A stretch of DNA of 64,000 nt from Lentibacillus cibarius. GTDB lineage: Bacteria > Bacillota > Bacilli > Bacillales > Amphibacillaceae. This document shows, piece by piece, positions 45,780-55,007 of this stretch. Position numbers and translations under genes: made by a program. The notes under the pieces are model-generated. The model did no database searches, was not told the origin of the DNA, and saw nothing but the letters and a program-made list of their open reading frames with translations. The DNA lies in assembly GCF_005887555.1 (NCBI RefSeq), contig NZ_VCIA01000001.1:558001-622000 (forward strand). Direction: 5' to 3'. Positions within the stretch are counted from its first letter, which is position 1; every line of letters begins with the position of its first letter.

Positions 45780-46319
45780 CTATTTTTGGGTTGTTTCACT
45801 ATTTTCGAGTGCTATCGACCGTGCCATTTTCATCATTGCATCTGCATCACTATCCAGTTTTCTTTTCGGTGTGTTGGTAGTAATTTTGACCCCGCCGACA
45901 CCTATTTGCAATTCATACCTGTCACTCTCATTAGGAGGCATAATCCGGATATAGCCGAATTTATTTTTATCCTTAAAGGCCTTAAGAAGCAATGCCTCGT
46001 CTTTTTTTGCTGCTGCTGTATGATAGCTTAATTTGCTCTTTGGCCCCTCTAGCTCATTATAGAACACAATATAAGTTTGGTTGCCATCTTTCAAAATGAC
46101 GTTACTTTCCTCTTCCTTGCTAACGTCCAATCCACGTGGCACATATATAGCAAAAGTGTCCAGCTCATGGTTGGTGTCCATTGTGTGATCTTCTTGAAAA
46201 AGCTCTTTAGCAGTATCACCAGCGTTTTGAACAGCCTCTTTCTCCGACTGCCCGATACCACAACCGGTCAAAATAACCATACTGCATAAAACGGTTATAG
46301 CATATAGTAATCTTCGCAA
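45780..46319 (-). CDS. Predicted lipoprotein, unknown function
   Basis: A 179-residue protein with a lipoprotein signal: positive N-terminus (RR), hydrophobic core and lipobox ILTGCG, with the cysteine near residue 20 of the mature reading. It should be lipidated and held on the outer face of the membrane. The soluble part has no motif I recognise. The start is probably TTG at 46319, since GAGGTGGGG precedes it by about 6 bases and no ATG gives a normal signal peptide. It lies between ytpP and ytoQ, where B. subtilis has no such gene that I recall. Confidence 0.75.
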   Translation of the reverse strand: MRRLLYAITVLCSMVILTGCGIGQSEKEAVQNAGDTAKELFQEDHTMDTNHELDTFAIYVPRGLDVSKEEESNVILKDGNQTYIVFYNELEGPKSKLSYHTAAAKKDEALLLKAFKDKNKFGYIRIMPPNESDRYELQIGVGGVKITTNTPKRKLDSDADAMMKMARSIALENSETTQK

Positions 46320-46636
46320 TGTCTTCCCCACCTCTAGTACGTTTTCCCCACTATATCTTACTACGAATTTAAAATTTGACAAGGGAACCAATTTTATTAG
46401 TACCGACCTTTGTAATCAAACGAACCTTTTTGAATGCTATGTATTTAATCGTTTGTTTTTCAGTGACATAGTTGTCCGTAATGAAAGGTGATTCTCTTGC
46501 GGGAAGAAAAAGGCAGACTAAGTTCGCTTCTTTCAGGAAGTTCAAGCAATTTTTTTATTTCGAACATATTTGGTTGGCGTTAGCCGAAAAAAAAAGATAA
46601 GATAGAATTAAATTGTGTATAAATGGAGGGGTTTTT
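46320..46636. other. Intergenic region upstream of ytoQ
   Basis: No gene supported. It holds a candidate plus-strand promoter at 46574-46603 (TTGGCG, 18 bases, TAAGAT) before ytoQ. A 39-codon open frame near 46482 has no ribosome site. Confidence 0.5.
46574..46603 (+). promoter_or_regulatory. Candidate ytoQ promoter
   Basis: TTGGCG and TAAGAT separated by 18 bases, 33 bases before the start codon. Confidence 0.38.
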
Positions 46637-47059
46637 ATGAAGTTAACAGTTTATTTGGCTGGTCAAATCCATGATGATTGGCGAGAACAATTAAAGGCTA
46701 AAGCCAGTGAAAAAGAACTCCCACTGACATTTGTGTCACCGCAGACAAATCATGACCGCTCAGACGACATTGGCGAAGCTGTACTAGGCGAACAGCCGGG
46801 GAAAATTTACAGAGACGATGCAGCATCTGCTATCAATAACTTCCGTACAGAAGTACTTATGCAGAAGTCAGATGTTGTTATTGCACTGTTCGGGGAAAAA
46901 TATAAACAGTGGAACACAGCAATGGATGCAAGTGCTGCCATCACGATGAACAAACCGACAATCATTGTACGACCGAAGTCCCTGATTCACCCGTTGAAAG
47001 AGCTTTCCAATAAGGCAAATGTAACCGTAGAAACAATTGATCAGGCATTGGATGTATAA
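46637..47059 (+). CDS. ytoQ: YtoQ family protein
   Basis: A 140-residue soluble protein with the YtoQ signature: YLAGQIHDDWREQ at the N-terminus, FVSPQTNHDRSDDIG and KSDVVIALFGEKYKQWNTAMDA. The fold resembles nucleoside 2-deoxyribosyltransferases, but activity is unproven. The ATG at 46637 has GGAGGGG 6 bases upstream; an in-frame start 24 bases earlier has none. Confidence 0.88.
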   Translation: MKLTVYLAGQIHDDWREQLKAKASEKELPLTFVSPQTNHDRSDDIGEAVLGEQPGKIYRDDAASAINNFRTEVLMQKSDVVIALFGEKYKQWNTAMDASAAITMNKPTIIVRPKSLIHPLKELSNKANVTVETIDQALDV

Positions 47060-47083
47060 AGCTATATTTATGAATGATTGTAA

Positions 47084-47110
47084 AAGCAGCGGTTAACACA
47101 ACCGCTGCTT
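47084..47110. terminator. Terminator between ytoQ and the DUF84 gene
   Basis: Perfect 11-bp stem AAGCAGCGGTT/AACCGCTGCTT with a 5-base loop between convergent stop codons. Confidence 0.82.
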
Positions 47111-47118
47111 CATTCTAT

Positions 47119-47628
47119 CTATACGCCTGCATACTCCCACTGACCATACAGTAGCTTAACGACATGGACAAACATCTCTTTTCGTGATATACGTTCATTG
47201 GTAAAAATGCCAATAGCACCTTCTTTTTTCCGAACATCCTGACGTTTAGCATACGCATCCATTACGTCTCCAAGTTCAACTCCTTCATTCAATTCGTTCT
47301 CAATTTCAGAAGGTAGTAATATTCTAGCACCGCTCGCCGTGAAAACGTTGTTATTCTTCGTCACAAGTGCACCCCAGTTACATAAGTATAACCCGTTATC
47401 GACGTACATGACACCTCCCTCAAGTCCTACACCGATATCCCCTGACGCCTCTTGAAGGCAGTACGTAGCTCGATTGATCGCTCCTAGTCTAGTTTCAGCA
47501 TCAGAAAACGGCTGTGCACTAACCTGTGATGGTGCTTGTATTCCAGTAATTTTATCCTGGGAAAAAATGTCCGTTACGGCTGCGATTTTAGCAGGGTTGT
47601 TAGAACCAACAATAATATTCATGGTCAT
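47119..47628 (-). CDS. DUF84 family inosine/xanthosine triphosphatase-like protein
   Basis: A 169-residue protein similar to YjjX-type non-canonical purine NTPases, which clear ITP and XTP. The NIIVGSNNPAKIAAV loop at the N-terminus and VGLEGGV near residue 68 are characteristic. The start is probably the ATG at 47628 (an ATG at 47622 is also possible). It follows ytoP by 8 bases on the same strand, so they form an operon. Confidence 0.82.
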   Translation of the reverse strand: MTMNIIVGSNNPAKIAAVTDIFSQDKITGIQAPSQVSAQPFSDAETRLGAINRATYCLQEASGDIGVGLEGGVMYVDNGLYLCNWGALVTKNNNVFTASGARILLPSEIENELNEGVELGDVMDAYAKRQDVRKKEGAIGIFTNERISRKEMFVHVVKLLYGQWEYAGV

Positions 47629-47636
47629 CAATACCT

Positions 47637-48701
47637 TTACTTCGACTTAATTGTTTCAACTGTATTCTTATCTGTAGATTTAACAAGCTTTACTAATAGT
47701 TCTTTCGCTGCCTGATAATCGTCTACATGGATAATTGATGACGATGTATGGATGTAGCGGGAACATATCCCGATAACCGCCGATGGGACGCCTTCATTGG
47801 AAACATGTACACTTCCTGCATCCGTGCCGCCTTGTGATATAAAATATTGATACGGAATATCATTGGATTCAGCTGTATCTAGAATAAATTCTCGCATTCC
47901 ACGATGCGTGATCATTGTTCGGTCAAAAATACGCAATAAAGCGCCTTGGCCCAACTGGCCGAATTCTTTTTCAGCACCTGACATGTCATTGGCAGGAGAT
48001 GCATCAAGCGCATAGAAAATATCAGGTTGAATCATATTAGCAGCAACTTTGGCCCCGCGCAATCCTACTTCTTCCTGAACGGTTGCACCGGAATACAGTT
48101 GGTTTGGAAGGGTTTCTCCCTGTAGTTCCTTCAAGAGCTCAACCGACAATCCACAGCCATACCTATTATCCCATGCTTTAGCTAGAATCTTTTTCTCATT
48201 AGCCATCGGTGTGAATGGGCAAATGGGTACAATGGCCTGTCCGGGCCTAATGCCAATTTTTTCAGCATCCTCCTTGTCGTCAGCACCAATATCAATCAGC
48301 ATGTCTTTGGTGTCCATCGGTTTTTTTCGCTGTTCGGGTGTTAAATTATGTGGTGGTGTCGAACCAATAACACCGATGACAGGACCGTCATCAGTCATCA
48401 CTTGTACACGTTGAGCCAATAAGACCTGGCTCCACCAGCCGCCAAGTGTCTGGAAGCGAATCATGCCATTTTTTGTAATTTGGGTAACCATAAATCCTAC
48501 CTCATCCATGTGGCCGGCAACCATAACACGAGGCCCATCCCCGTCTTTAACACCAAAAACACCACCGAGATTATCCTGAATCACTTTATCAGCGTATGTT
48601 TCCAGTTTGTCCCGCATAAACCTTCTTACAGGATGTTCATTTCCTGGAGCACCCTGCAACTCTGTCAAATTTTTAAACAAATCCATTGTTTCCCTGTTCA
48701 T
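47637..48701 (-). CDS. ytoP: M42-family aminopeptidase YtoP
   Basis: A 354-residue metallo-aminopeptidase that forms large tetrahedral particles in this family and trims peptides. Metal ligands and catalytic residues are visible: [10 protein letters not shown] (His, Asp), AWDNRYGC (Asp), [12 protein letters not shown] (two Glu), YALDASP (Asp) and the late RYIHTSSS (His). The ATG at 48701 follows GGGAGGG. It shares an upstream region with the divergent ytzB. Confidence 0.93.
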   Translation of the reverse strand: MNRETMDLFKNLTELQGAPGNEHPVRRFMRDKLETYADKVIQDNLGGVFGVKDGDGPRVMVAGHMDEVGFMVTQITKNGMIRFQTLGGWWSQVLLAQRVQVMTDDGPVIGVIGSTPPHNLTPEQRKKPMDTKDMLIDIGADDKEDAEKIGIRPGQAIVPICPFTPMANEKKILAKAWDNRYGCGLSVELLKELQGETLPNQLYSGATVQEEVGLRGAKVAANMIQPDIFYALDASPANDMSGAEKEFGQLGQGALLRIFDRTMITHRGMREFILDTAESNDIPYQYFISQGGTDAGSVHVSNEGVPSAVIGICSRYIHTSSSIIHVDDYQAAKELLVKLVKSTDKNTVETIKSK

Positions 48702-48857
48702 TCATATTCCCTCCCAATTATGTAATACGTTTAGTATAGCGGAAAATTGCTTTGTTTTTCCACCATTCCACCGTTTATTGTTTTTATTATGGATTTCAAT
48801 CCGTTATAATGGTTAGTAGATAAGTAAGCATATAAATTCATTTCCAGAGGTGACTAA

Positions 48858-49175
48858 ATGATGAAAGCCAGAAATGCAGTTATCGTAGCCGGTGCAGGTA
48901 TTGCCGCAGGGTTTTTAGTAAAGCAGCAGCTAGATCGGTACCAGAAGATTACACCTGAAAAAGCACTAAAAAAGGCAAAAGAAGCCTTTAATAAGCAAGG
49001 ACCGATTAGTGGTTCATGGATTTATATGAAACCTGAGGAATATGAAAAAAACGGACTGCTGTATAACGCCTACCGTGGTGGTATCACCCGCAATATTGAC
49101 GGTGAAAACAAACAGTACGAATTTTTCATTGACGTTGACACCGGGGCTGTAATCGAATCCGCAGAAACAGCATAA
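48858..49175 (+). CDS. ytzB: YtzB, PepSY-like secreted or membrane protein
   Basis: A 105-residue protein with an N-terminal hydrophobic segment (about 6-22) acting as a membrane anchor or signal, followed by a small PepSY-like domain ending in FFIDVDTGAVIESAE. PepSY domains may inhibit proteases. The position next to ytoP and ytnP identifies YtzB. ATG at 48858 or 48861, behind AGAGGTGA. Confidence 0.83.
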   Translation: MMKARNAVIVAGAGIAAGFLVKQQLDRYQKITPEKALKKAKEAFNKQGPISGSWIYMKPEEYEKNGLLYNAYRGGITRNIDGENKQYEFFIDVDTGAVIESAETA

Positions 49176-49245
49176 CTTACGAGGTTCATCGCGAAACCGG
49201 ATGACATTTAGCATTTCAAATGATTAAAAGCATTAGAAATTGCAG

Positions 49246-49286
49246 TACAGACGCTATTTCCCAAAGAGAATAGCGTCTGTATTTTT
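49246..49286 (+). terminator. Terminator after ytzB
   Basis: 13-bp perfect stem TACAGACGCTATT/AATAGCGTCTGTA followed by TTTTTA. Confidence 0.92.
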
Positions 49287-49351
49287 ATGTAGAGAGGTAC
49301 AAATTCATTCTTCCAAGTTTTATGTGTTCATCGAAAGTTGAATAATCTGCA

Positions 49352-49388
49352 AAAAAGGCTTAAAGGGATATCCCAAGTAAGCCTTTTT
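49352..49388 (-). terminator. Terminator after ytnP
   Basis: AAAAAGGCTT/AAGCCTTTTT stem 11 bases from the ytnP stop codon, with T-runs on both strands. Confidence 0.88.
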
Positions 49389-49398
49389 GAAAGCACGC

Positions 49399-50253
49399 TT
49401 AATTATAGTCATATCGCTCCCGCTCAACTTGATCAATTCGGCTTCCTGATTCATCAAACTGAATCGCACGGTAATACGCGTCATGATAAAATGTATACCA
49501 CGCTTTCTTCTTATACCCGTAATCCATCCATTTTTCTTTTTGGTGTACAGACGTTACCGGATAATCGTCATAAGCCAAAGCCCACAATTTATTTTGGTGT
49601 GCATGAGTCGGCATAATATCGGCCATATGAATCCAGGTATGATCATCATCTTCAAATAAAAGAATCGAATGCCCATCACTATGACCACCGGTATGAACCA
49701 TTTTTAGCCCATTGGTAATAGTGATTTCTTGTTCAAACGGCTGAACTTGCTGCTGAATTGGCTTCCAGTTCATTTCCCAATATGTATTCACAGAACGGAT
49801 GTTGGGGTTCCGCATTTCATCCCATTCAACTTGGGAAACATGTATGACAGCATTTTTAAAAACGGATTCATAACCGTTATCAGTGGGTTTCGTCAGTCCG
49901 CATGCATGGTCAAAATGCAAGTGTGTCATCAGTAAAGCATCAATATCATCAGTAGAAAGTCCTAACTCACCAAGTGACTGATCAATGGACGATTCTTCAA
50001 GGACACCGAAATTGCGAATCTGTTTGTCCGTTAACTTCCCATTACCCATACCAGAATCGATCATATAATTTTTGCCGTCAAGTTGCAGCAAAATTGGATC
50101 TGTCCGCAACTCAATTTGATTTTTGTCATTATACGGATACTTCTTTCCCCAAAGTGCTTTCGGAACAACACCAAACATAGCCCCGCCATCAAGGAAGTTT
50201 ACACCTCCGTTAAGCCATGTCAGTTTAGCCCGTCCAATCTGCATCGTATCCAT
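49399..50253 (-). CDS. ytnP: MBL-fold quorum-quenching lactonase YtnP
   Basis: A 284-residue metallo-beta-lactamase-fold hydrolase. YtnP of B. subtilis degrades streptomycete signalling lactones. The zinc motif [10 protein letters not shown] (about residues 110-119) and the later [10 protein letters not shown] and DIMP ligands are present. The ATG at 50253 is preceded by AAAGGAGGAT. Single minus-strand gene with its own terminator. Confidence 0.92.
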   Translation of the reverse strand: MDTMQIGRAKLTWLNGGVNFLDGGAMFGVVPKALWGKKYPYNDKNQIELRTDPILLQLDGKNYMIDSGMGNGKLTDKQIRNFGVLEESSIDQSLGELGLSTDDIDALLMTHLHFDHACGLTKPTDNGYESVFKNAVIHVSQVEWDEMRNPNIRSVNTYWEMNWKPIQQQVQPFEQEITITNGLKMVHTGGHSDGHSILLFEDDDHTWIHMADIMPTHAHQNKLWALAYDDYPVTSVHQKEKWMDYGYKKKAWYTFYHDAYYRAIQFDESGSRIDQVERERYDYN

Positions 50254-50333
50254 TGTTTCATCCTCCTTTGCCTTTACTTTTAGTGTAGCGAATCGATGCT
50301 AAAATGTAAACGATTGCAAAACTCATTTAAAAA

Positions 50334-50354
50334 AGAACCCGTGAGATGGGTTCT
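50334..50354 (-). terminator. Terminator at the end of trmB
   Basis: AGAACCC/GGGTTCT with a 7-base loop and TTTTTT on the minus strand; it overlaps the trmB stop codon. Confidence 0.85.
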
Positions 50355-50991
50355 AAGCAAATTGAGCCCGACAGCGATAAATCGGCTGCCCTTTTGCCGC
50401 AAACTTTTCTTCGTATTCGGTCATGACATTTTGTTGGTCTCCCTCGCTATGCAAGTCCAAATTCACTTCTTTTAATGTTAGTCCGAATTCGGAAAAGCTG
50501 ACAAGTGAATACTCGAACAGTCCTTTGTTATCCGTCTTTAACGTGACCTCCCCTTCAGGCTGTAAAATGTGCTTATATTGTTCTAAAAATGTATGGAAGG
50601 TCAACCGTCTTTTGGCGTGACGCTTTTTGGGCCACGGATCGGAAAAGTTTAAATAAATAGACGAAATCTCATTTTCATCGAAGAGTTCCTTCAAGTTAGC
50701 TGCATCCACATGTATAAGCAGCGCATTTTTCATTCCGGAGTTCTTGAGTTTCGTCCCTGCCATTACAATAATACTTTTAGCCAATTCGATTCCAATGAAA
50801 TTGACTTCCGGGTTCTTTTCGGCCATCCCGGTTATAAACTGTCCTTTACCGGTTCCTATTTCCAAGTGGATTGGTCGGTCGTTTCCGAATATTTCCTGCC
50901 ATCTACCTTTCTTTTCCTTTGGGTCTGCAATCACGAGATGAGGGTTATCCCGTAAGAAGTCGTCCGCCCACGGTCTATGACGTTGTCGCAT
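50353..50991 (-). CDS. trmB: tRNA (guanine-N7)-methyltransferase TrmB
   Basis: A 212-residue enzyme that makes m7G46 in the tRNA variable loop. SAM motif IHLEIGTGKGQFI (about 41-53), FIGIELAKS, and the catalytic YLNFSDPWPKKRHAKRRLT stretch (about 112-130) are intact. The ATG at 50991 sits behind AAAGGGAGG-like sequence. It is next to ytzH, as in B. subtilis. Confidence 0.95.
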   Translation of the reverse strand: MRQRHRPWADDFLRDNPHLVIADPKEKKGRWQEIFGNDRPIHLEIGTGKGQFITGMAEKNPEVNFIGIELAKSIIVMAGTKLKNSGMKNALLIHVDAANLKELFDENEISSIYLNFSDPWPKKRHAKRRLTFHTFLEQYKHILQPEGEVTLKTDNKGLFEYSLVSFSEFGLTLKEVNLDLHSEGDQQNVMTEYEEKFAAKGQPIYRCRAQFA

Positions 50992-51063
50992 CCTTTATGC
51001 ACCTCCCTTTTCCTAAGCATAGATATCAAATATTTGTCCAAACTATGTGCTGAGGTGAGTACA

Positions 51064-51351
51064 ATGACATTAACTGTACACAATCAATTACAGCTTTTAC
51101 ATGATATTCTGACAGAACAAACAGAAGATTGCTGTGGTGCCGCTTCTGAATATCAGCAAATCAAACGGCTCGTACAATCTTTTATGGCAGAAAATAGTAT
51201 TTCGGATGAACAATTGCTGCAATTATTACCGGAAATTTACAATTATGGTCGGCAAGGAGAATTTGCCCAAAACGATGAAGAACACGTCCGTGCCAATCAA
51301 ATGAACATTGAGTCGTGGGTGAATGCCATTAACGGGAATAGCCAAAAATAG
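51064..51351 (+). CDS. ytzH: YtzH-like protein
   Basis: A 95-residue acidic helical protein, identified as YtzH by size and by its place between trmB and ytmP. Contains a CCGAASEYQQIKRLVQS stretch. Function unknown. The ATG at 51064 has GAGGTGAG about 6 bases upstream; an earlier in-frame start adds 29 residues that do not fit. Its 3' end overlaps the convergent ytmP gene by 23 bases. Confidence 0.85.
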   Translation: MTLTVHNQLQLLHDILTEQTEDCCGAASEYQQIKRLVQSFMAENSISDEQLLQLLPEIYNYGRQGEFAQNDEEHVRANQMNIESWVNAINGNSQK

Positions 51352-52156
51352 CTATACCTACATGTTCATTCAAATTTCGTAGATCGGACAGGCGTTCATG
51401 GGCTTTCGCCAGTTCATTCCGTTCATAATGCCAATTCAAATAGAAAAGTGCATCCAAAATTAGGTACCAATGGATTCGCTCAATCAATTGATTATCCTTG
51501 GCTGTTCCATAACGGCGCAGCCACTCATTCCAGTCTTCTTGCGGTATATACCATTTTAAAACAAGCCCGAAATCCATGGCCGGGTCTGCAATCATTGCAT
51601 TATCCCAATCCACAAGATAGAGCTGTCCTTTATCAGTTAATATAACGTTATGATGATTTAAATCACAATGGCAAACAACTTTTTGCTGATTGCGTGTGAC
51701 AGGAAGCAGACGCGCTAAATAATCAATCGCTTCTCGTATCTCTTCATAAAGTTCCATTAGCCCATTCGTTTTTAATCGGGCAACTATTTCATTGAAACGC
51801 TCATCTGCTGTCACCGGTTTTTTACCCAGTCGCATGAGCATATGCAACAATTCTGATGACTGGTGGATTTTGGCTAGCAGCGCGGCCACTCGGTAATGCT
51901 GCATCTCCACCGGCTTCAGTTCCCTGCCCTCAAGCCATTCCTGGGCGGTGATGACATCACCATTTTCCATACGCTTCGTCCATACAAGCTTCGGGACAAT
52001 CCCTACAGCTGATAGAACGGCCAAAAAAGGAGATGAATTCCGTTTAAGGAAAAGACGCTGATTATCCTTTTCTGCAATATAAGCATCACCTGTCAATCCA
52101 CCGGCCGGAGTAATATTCCATTCTTTTCCTACTGCTTGTTGAAGCCAATTCACCAT
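51329..52156 (-). CDS. ytmP: Phosphotransferase-family protein YtmP
   Basis: A 275-residue aminoglycoside-phosphotransferase/choline-kinase-fold protein. The catalytic loop VCHCDLNHHNVIL (HxDxxxxN, about 170-182) and the metal-binding LVDWDNAMIADPAMD (DFG-equivalent Asp) are intact, so it is likely an active small-molecule kinase, target unknown. Three in-frame ATGs exist (52201, 52186, 52156); only the last has a ribosome site (GAGGT, 5-6 bases away). An N-terminal extension cannot be excluded. Confidence 0.86.
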   Translation of the reverse strand: MVNWLQQAVGKEWNITPAGGLTGDAYIAEKDNQRLFLKRNSSPFLAVLSAVGIVPKLVWTKRMENGDVITAQEWLEGRELKPVEMQHYRVAALLAKIHQSSELLHMLMRLGKKPVTADERFNEIVARLKTNGLMELYEEIREAIDYLARLLPVTRNQQKVVCHCDLNHHNVILTDKGQLYLVDWDNAMIADPAMDFGLVLKWYIPQEDWNEWLRRYGTAKDNQLIERIHWYLILDALFYLNWHYERNELAKAHERLSDLRNLNEHVGIAIFGYSR

Positions 52157-52294
52157 ACTATACCTCAAATCATTCAAATTTTCCATCCAAAAAACAGACA
52201 TGAAATTAGGTTATCGGAAATCTGTTTCATTTTCAAGCGAAAATTATCGTTCAGTTGACTTAACCGGTTTTTGCACAGAACTTACCTCTAAAGG

Positions 52295-53218
52295 TTAGTT
52301 ATCCTCGTTTTCCCCCATTGAAAAAGAGTGGTTATCCTCTTCCCATTCCGGACGTTTCACCGAAGTCGTCTGACAGTGTTTCAGTAACAACGCTGCTGCC
52401 TTTAACTGCCTATTTTTCAAAGGGGAAATAAGCTTACGTTTTTCCGCGAACCAGTTGTCGTATTCCTTTTTCCCGACGATGTTTGTGTTAAATGGTTCTA
52501 ACTGGTCGGTGATTGTGTTAGTCCGGGATAATACCACTTTGTTCACCGGAAAAGTGTCGCTTTCTTTATGCAGTATGCTTTTTATGATTTGTTCTGTTCG
52601 CTTGAGCGTGAGCACTGGACTTAATATTTTAGTTTTGTTGTTGGCTTTATTTCCCACTGTTGACCAGGTACGATCATCATCAGCAATAATGGTTGTTCCA
52701 GTATCTTGTTCCAGCAGATAAATGATATCAATGCCAATTGGACCGATCATGATAATTTCCCCATCCACCGGTGCTTTTTTTATATTAAAAATCGGGTAAT
52801 ACATGATTAGATACGTGTCCGGAAACCGCTGGAGAAAGTACTTCAGTATCATATCATGATCATAACTTTGTTTCATAAAAGATACATCCGTTATTGTCGA
52901 TGTAGCCCATTTCAATTGTAATGGAAACACCTTATCTAAAAAATATTGTCTTAATTGTTTTTCTGTTAAAGAATTGGTTTCCTCATGTGTCGTATCCGGT
53001 TCTGGCTGCCGGCTTCTCCTTTTAAAAAATGTCCTCCAGCTGGAAAAGACGGCATTCTGTTGACTACTCTCCGTCTGTTGCATTGTTGTTTCTTCCATCC
53101 ACTGGTATCGGAGTTTCTTCCAATTATCCTGTTTCATCCGTATAAACTGACTAGGATATCGATACACATTCCATTCATACCGGGATATATAGTCCTCCAG
53201 CTTTATCAGCTGTGCCAC
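52295..53218 (-). CDS. ytlQ: YtlQ-like protein
   Basis: A 307-residue soluble protein downstream of ytlP and overlapping it by 13 bases, the arrangement of ytlP-ytlQ in B. subtilis. A middle part (about 100-230) with WATSTITDVSFMKQ and GEIIMIGPIGIDIIYLLEQ has the look of a nuclease-related (NERD-like) fold, but no clear catalytic set is seen. Function unknown. The N-terminal 60 residues are basic and hydrophilic. Confidence 0.78.
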   Translation of the reverse strand: MAQLIKLEDYISRYEWNVYRYPSQFIRMKQDNWKKLRYQWMEETTMQQTESSQQNAVFSSWRTFFKRRSRQPEPDTTHEETNSLTEKQLRQYFLDKVFPLQLKWATSTITDVSFMKQSYDHDMILKYFLQRFPDTYLIMYYPIFNIKKAPVDGEIIMIGPIGIDIIYLLEQDTGTTIIADDDRTWSTVGNKANNKTKILSPVLTLKRTEQIIKSILHKESDTFPVNKVVLSRTNTITDQLEPFNTNIVGKKEYDNWFAEKRKLISPLKNRQLKAAALLLKHCQTTSVKRPEWEEDNHSFSMGENEDN

Positions 53219-53778
53219 TCAGTTCCCCTCCTTGACAAATCAAACGTTTCAACGGCTGTATACTTAGGTGTTCGTCCCGGAAAAATCTTGTACACGACAA
53301 CCTGATCAACATTAAAAATATGCTGCCCACTGTATTGTTCCAGCCAGCTGTTCACGTTCATTTTTCCACCATTCCACTTCTTAGCCAAGGTTATATGTGG
53401 CGCAAATGTACGGCTATCCCGCTGGAAACCAGCCTCGGTAGCTGCTCCTTCCACACAATGGTGCAGTTGAAGCAATTCTTCCTTTTTTTCCACACCAGCC
53501 CATAAAACACGTGGCTTAACGGGATTACCAAACGTGCCTAAATCCTGGGCATGTACACGAAACGCAGGAATTCCTTCGACAGCATGCAATGAATCTAATA
53601 ATTTATAAAGTTGCATCTGTGAAACAGGGCCGAGAAACTTCAGTGTAATATGGAAATCCTCCTGATGTGTCCATTGCTTATACGGCAAATATTTTTGCAA
53701 ACCTGATTGCCATTCCGCGAATAACCGCTTAAGGAAGCGTGGCAAAGGAATAGCAATAAAATAATGTGACAAGTTCAT
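53206..53778 (-). CDS. thpR: RNA 2',3'-cyclic phosphodiesterase YtlP (ThpR type)
   Basis: A 190-residue 2H phosphoesterase. The two HxTx motifs are present: FHITLKFLG (about residue 42) and APHITLAKKW (about 130). Members open 2',3'-cyclic phosphates and were first named 2'-5' RNA ligases; the natural role is uncertain. The ATG at 53778 is preferred over one six bases upstream because GAGGA then has a 6-base spacing. Operon with ytlQ. Confidence 0.9.
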   Translation of the reverse strand: MNLSHYFIAIPLPRFLKRLFAEWQSGLQKYLPYKQWTHQEDFHITLKFLGPVSQMQLYKLLDSLHAVEGIPAFRVHAQDLGTFGNPVKPRVLWAGVEKKEELLQLHHCVEGAATEAGFQRDSRTFAPHITLAKKWNGGKMNVNSWLEQYSGQHIFNVDQVVVYKIFPGRTPKYTAVETFDLSRRGTEWHS

Positions 53779-53945
53779 ATTCATTCCTCATCTTTTTCTA
53801 TTTTTATCGTATACTTTTAGTAAGATGTCAAGTTTTCAAAACAAACATACTTTTCGCTTTTATTCAAATGAAAACAAGTGTAAAATTAAATTAGGGTAGA
53901 TTCACGAGCACCACAAGATAATGAAATTCATTAGGGAGTGGTTTT

Positions 53946-54164
53946 TTGAATCAAACAACATCGCGTATGCTGACGAGAGTGAAAGCTGTTTACCTTTATA
54001 TCAGGGAAAAAGGGACAGTTTCAACCAAAGACATTGCGGATGAATTTGGAACAACTGACCGGACCGTCCAACGAGACTTGCATATTCTCACCTATAACGG
54101 ACTTGTAGAAAGCCCTGTCCGCGGCAAATGGAAAATTACGAATAAACCTGTCAGTATATCCTGA
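53946..54164 (+). CDS. ytzE: DeoR-type HTH protein YtzE
   Basis: A 72-residue protein consisting of one DeoR-type winged helix-turn-helix (VSTKDIADEFGTTDRTVQRDLHIL), with no sugar-phosphate domain. Small free-standing regulators of this kind (YtzE) are conserved in Bacillus; the target is unknown. The start appears to be TTG at 53946 behind AGGGAGTGG; an ATG 21 bases later is the alternative. Confidence 0.87.
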   Translation: MNQTTSRMLTRVKAVYLYIREKGTVSTKDIADEFGTTDRTVQRDLHILTYNGLVESPVRGKWKITNKPVSIS

Positions 54165-54249
54165 AACAATTCCGACGACGTATTATTCTCCTACAGCGCG
54201 AGTGTTATTGGAAACCTCACCATCCTGAGGTACAACCTTTATTGAATTG

Positions 54250-54291
54250 AAGTGAAATAAGGCTGGCACGTTAACTGTCAGCTTTTCACTT
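54250..54291 (-). terminator. Terminator at the end of ytzG
   Basis: AAGTGAAA/TTTCACTT outer arms and GCTG/CAGC inner arms around a short loop. It overlaps the ytzG stop codon. Confidence 0.65.
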
Positions 54292-54993
54292 TTGAAGCAT
54301 GTCTACTTCAACGGATGTAAGTTCACGGAACGCACCAGGTTTTAAGTCTGGATCCAGTCGTAGGTTCCCCATTCGAAGCCGTTTTAAAAAACGCACTCTT
54401 TTTCCGGTTGCTTCCACCATCCTTTTTACTTGGTGATATTTTCCTTCCGTCACCGTTATTTCTGCTTCCGAAATTACCCCGGCCTGTAAAATGGTCAATA
54501 CGGCTGGCTTGGTTTTATAACCATCATCCAATACAATCCCATCAGCAAACTTTTCTTTATCCACATCTGTTATGCGTCCATTGATTTCAGCATAATACGT
54601 TTTCTCAATATTTTTCTTTGGTGAAGTCAGCTGATGAGCCAGCTCTCCATCATTTGTAACGAGCAACAGTCCTTCTGTATCCTTATCAAGTCTGCCTACA
54701 GGGAATGGACTGAAAATCTGATAATCGTTCGGCAGTAGGTCAATAACCGTTTTTTCACGATCATCGACGGTTGCCGAAACATAACCTGGTGGCTTATTCA
54801 TCATTAAATAAATGTACTTTCGATATTGAACCATTTCCCCATTTACGGTCACCATATCTTTTTCCGGGTCTAACTGAAATCCAGTGTCCTTCGTTATTTC
54901 TCCATTAACAGCCACTTTTTTCTTCTTAACTAGTGCTTTGACATCCTTCCTACTTCCATGCCCCATATTTGCCAACAATTTGTCAAGACGCAT
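54286..54993 (-). CDS. ytzG: 16S rRNA pseudouridine synthase YtzG (RsuA family)
   Basis: A 235-residue enzyme. An N-terminal S4 RNA-binding domain (about 1-60, MRLDKLLANMGHGSRKDVK) is joined to the RsuA/RluB catalytic domain with the catalytic aspartate in PVGRLDKDTEGLLL (about 100). It isomerises a uridine in 16S rRNA, probably U516 by family analogy. It lies 14 bases after ytgP on the same strand. Confidence 0.92.
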   Translation of the reverse strand: MRLDKLLANMGHGSRKDVKALVKKKKVAVNGEITKDTGFQLDPEKDMVTVNGEMVQYRKYIYLMMNKPPGYVSATVDDREKTVIDLLPNDYQIFSPFPVGRLDKDTEGLLLVTNDGELAHQLTSPKKNIEKTYYAEINGRITDVDKEKFADGIVLDDGYKTKPAVLTILQAGVISEAEITVTEGKYHQVKRMVEATGKRVRFLKRLRMGNLRLDPDLKPGAFRELTSVEVDMLQK

Positions 54994-55007
54994 CCTTTTT
55001 GCCTCCT

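Noticed and set aside
46482..46601. 39-codon frame upstream of ytoQ
   Set aside because: No ribosome site and it runs over the candidate ytoQ promoter.
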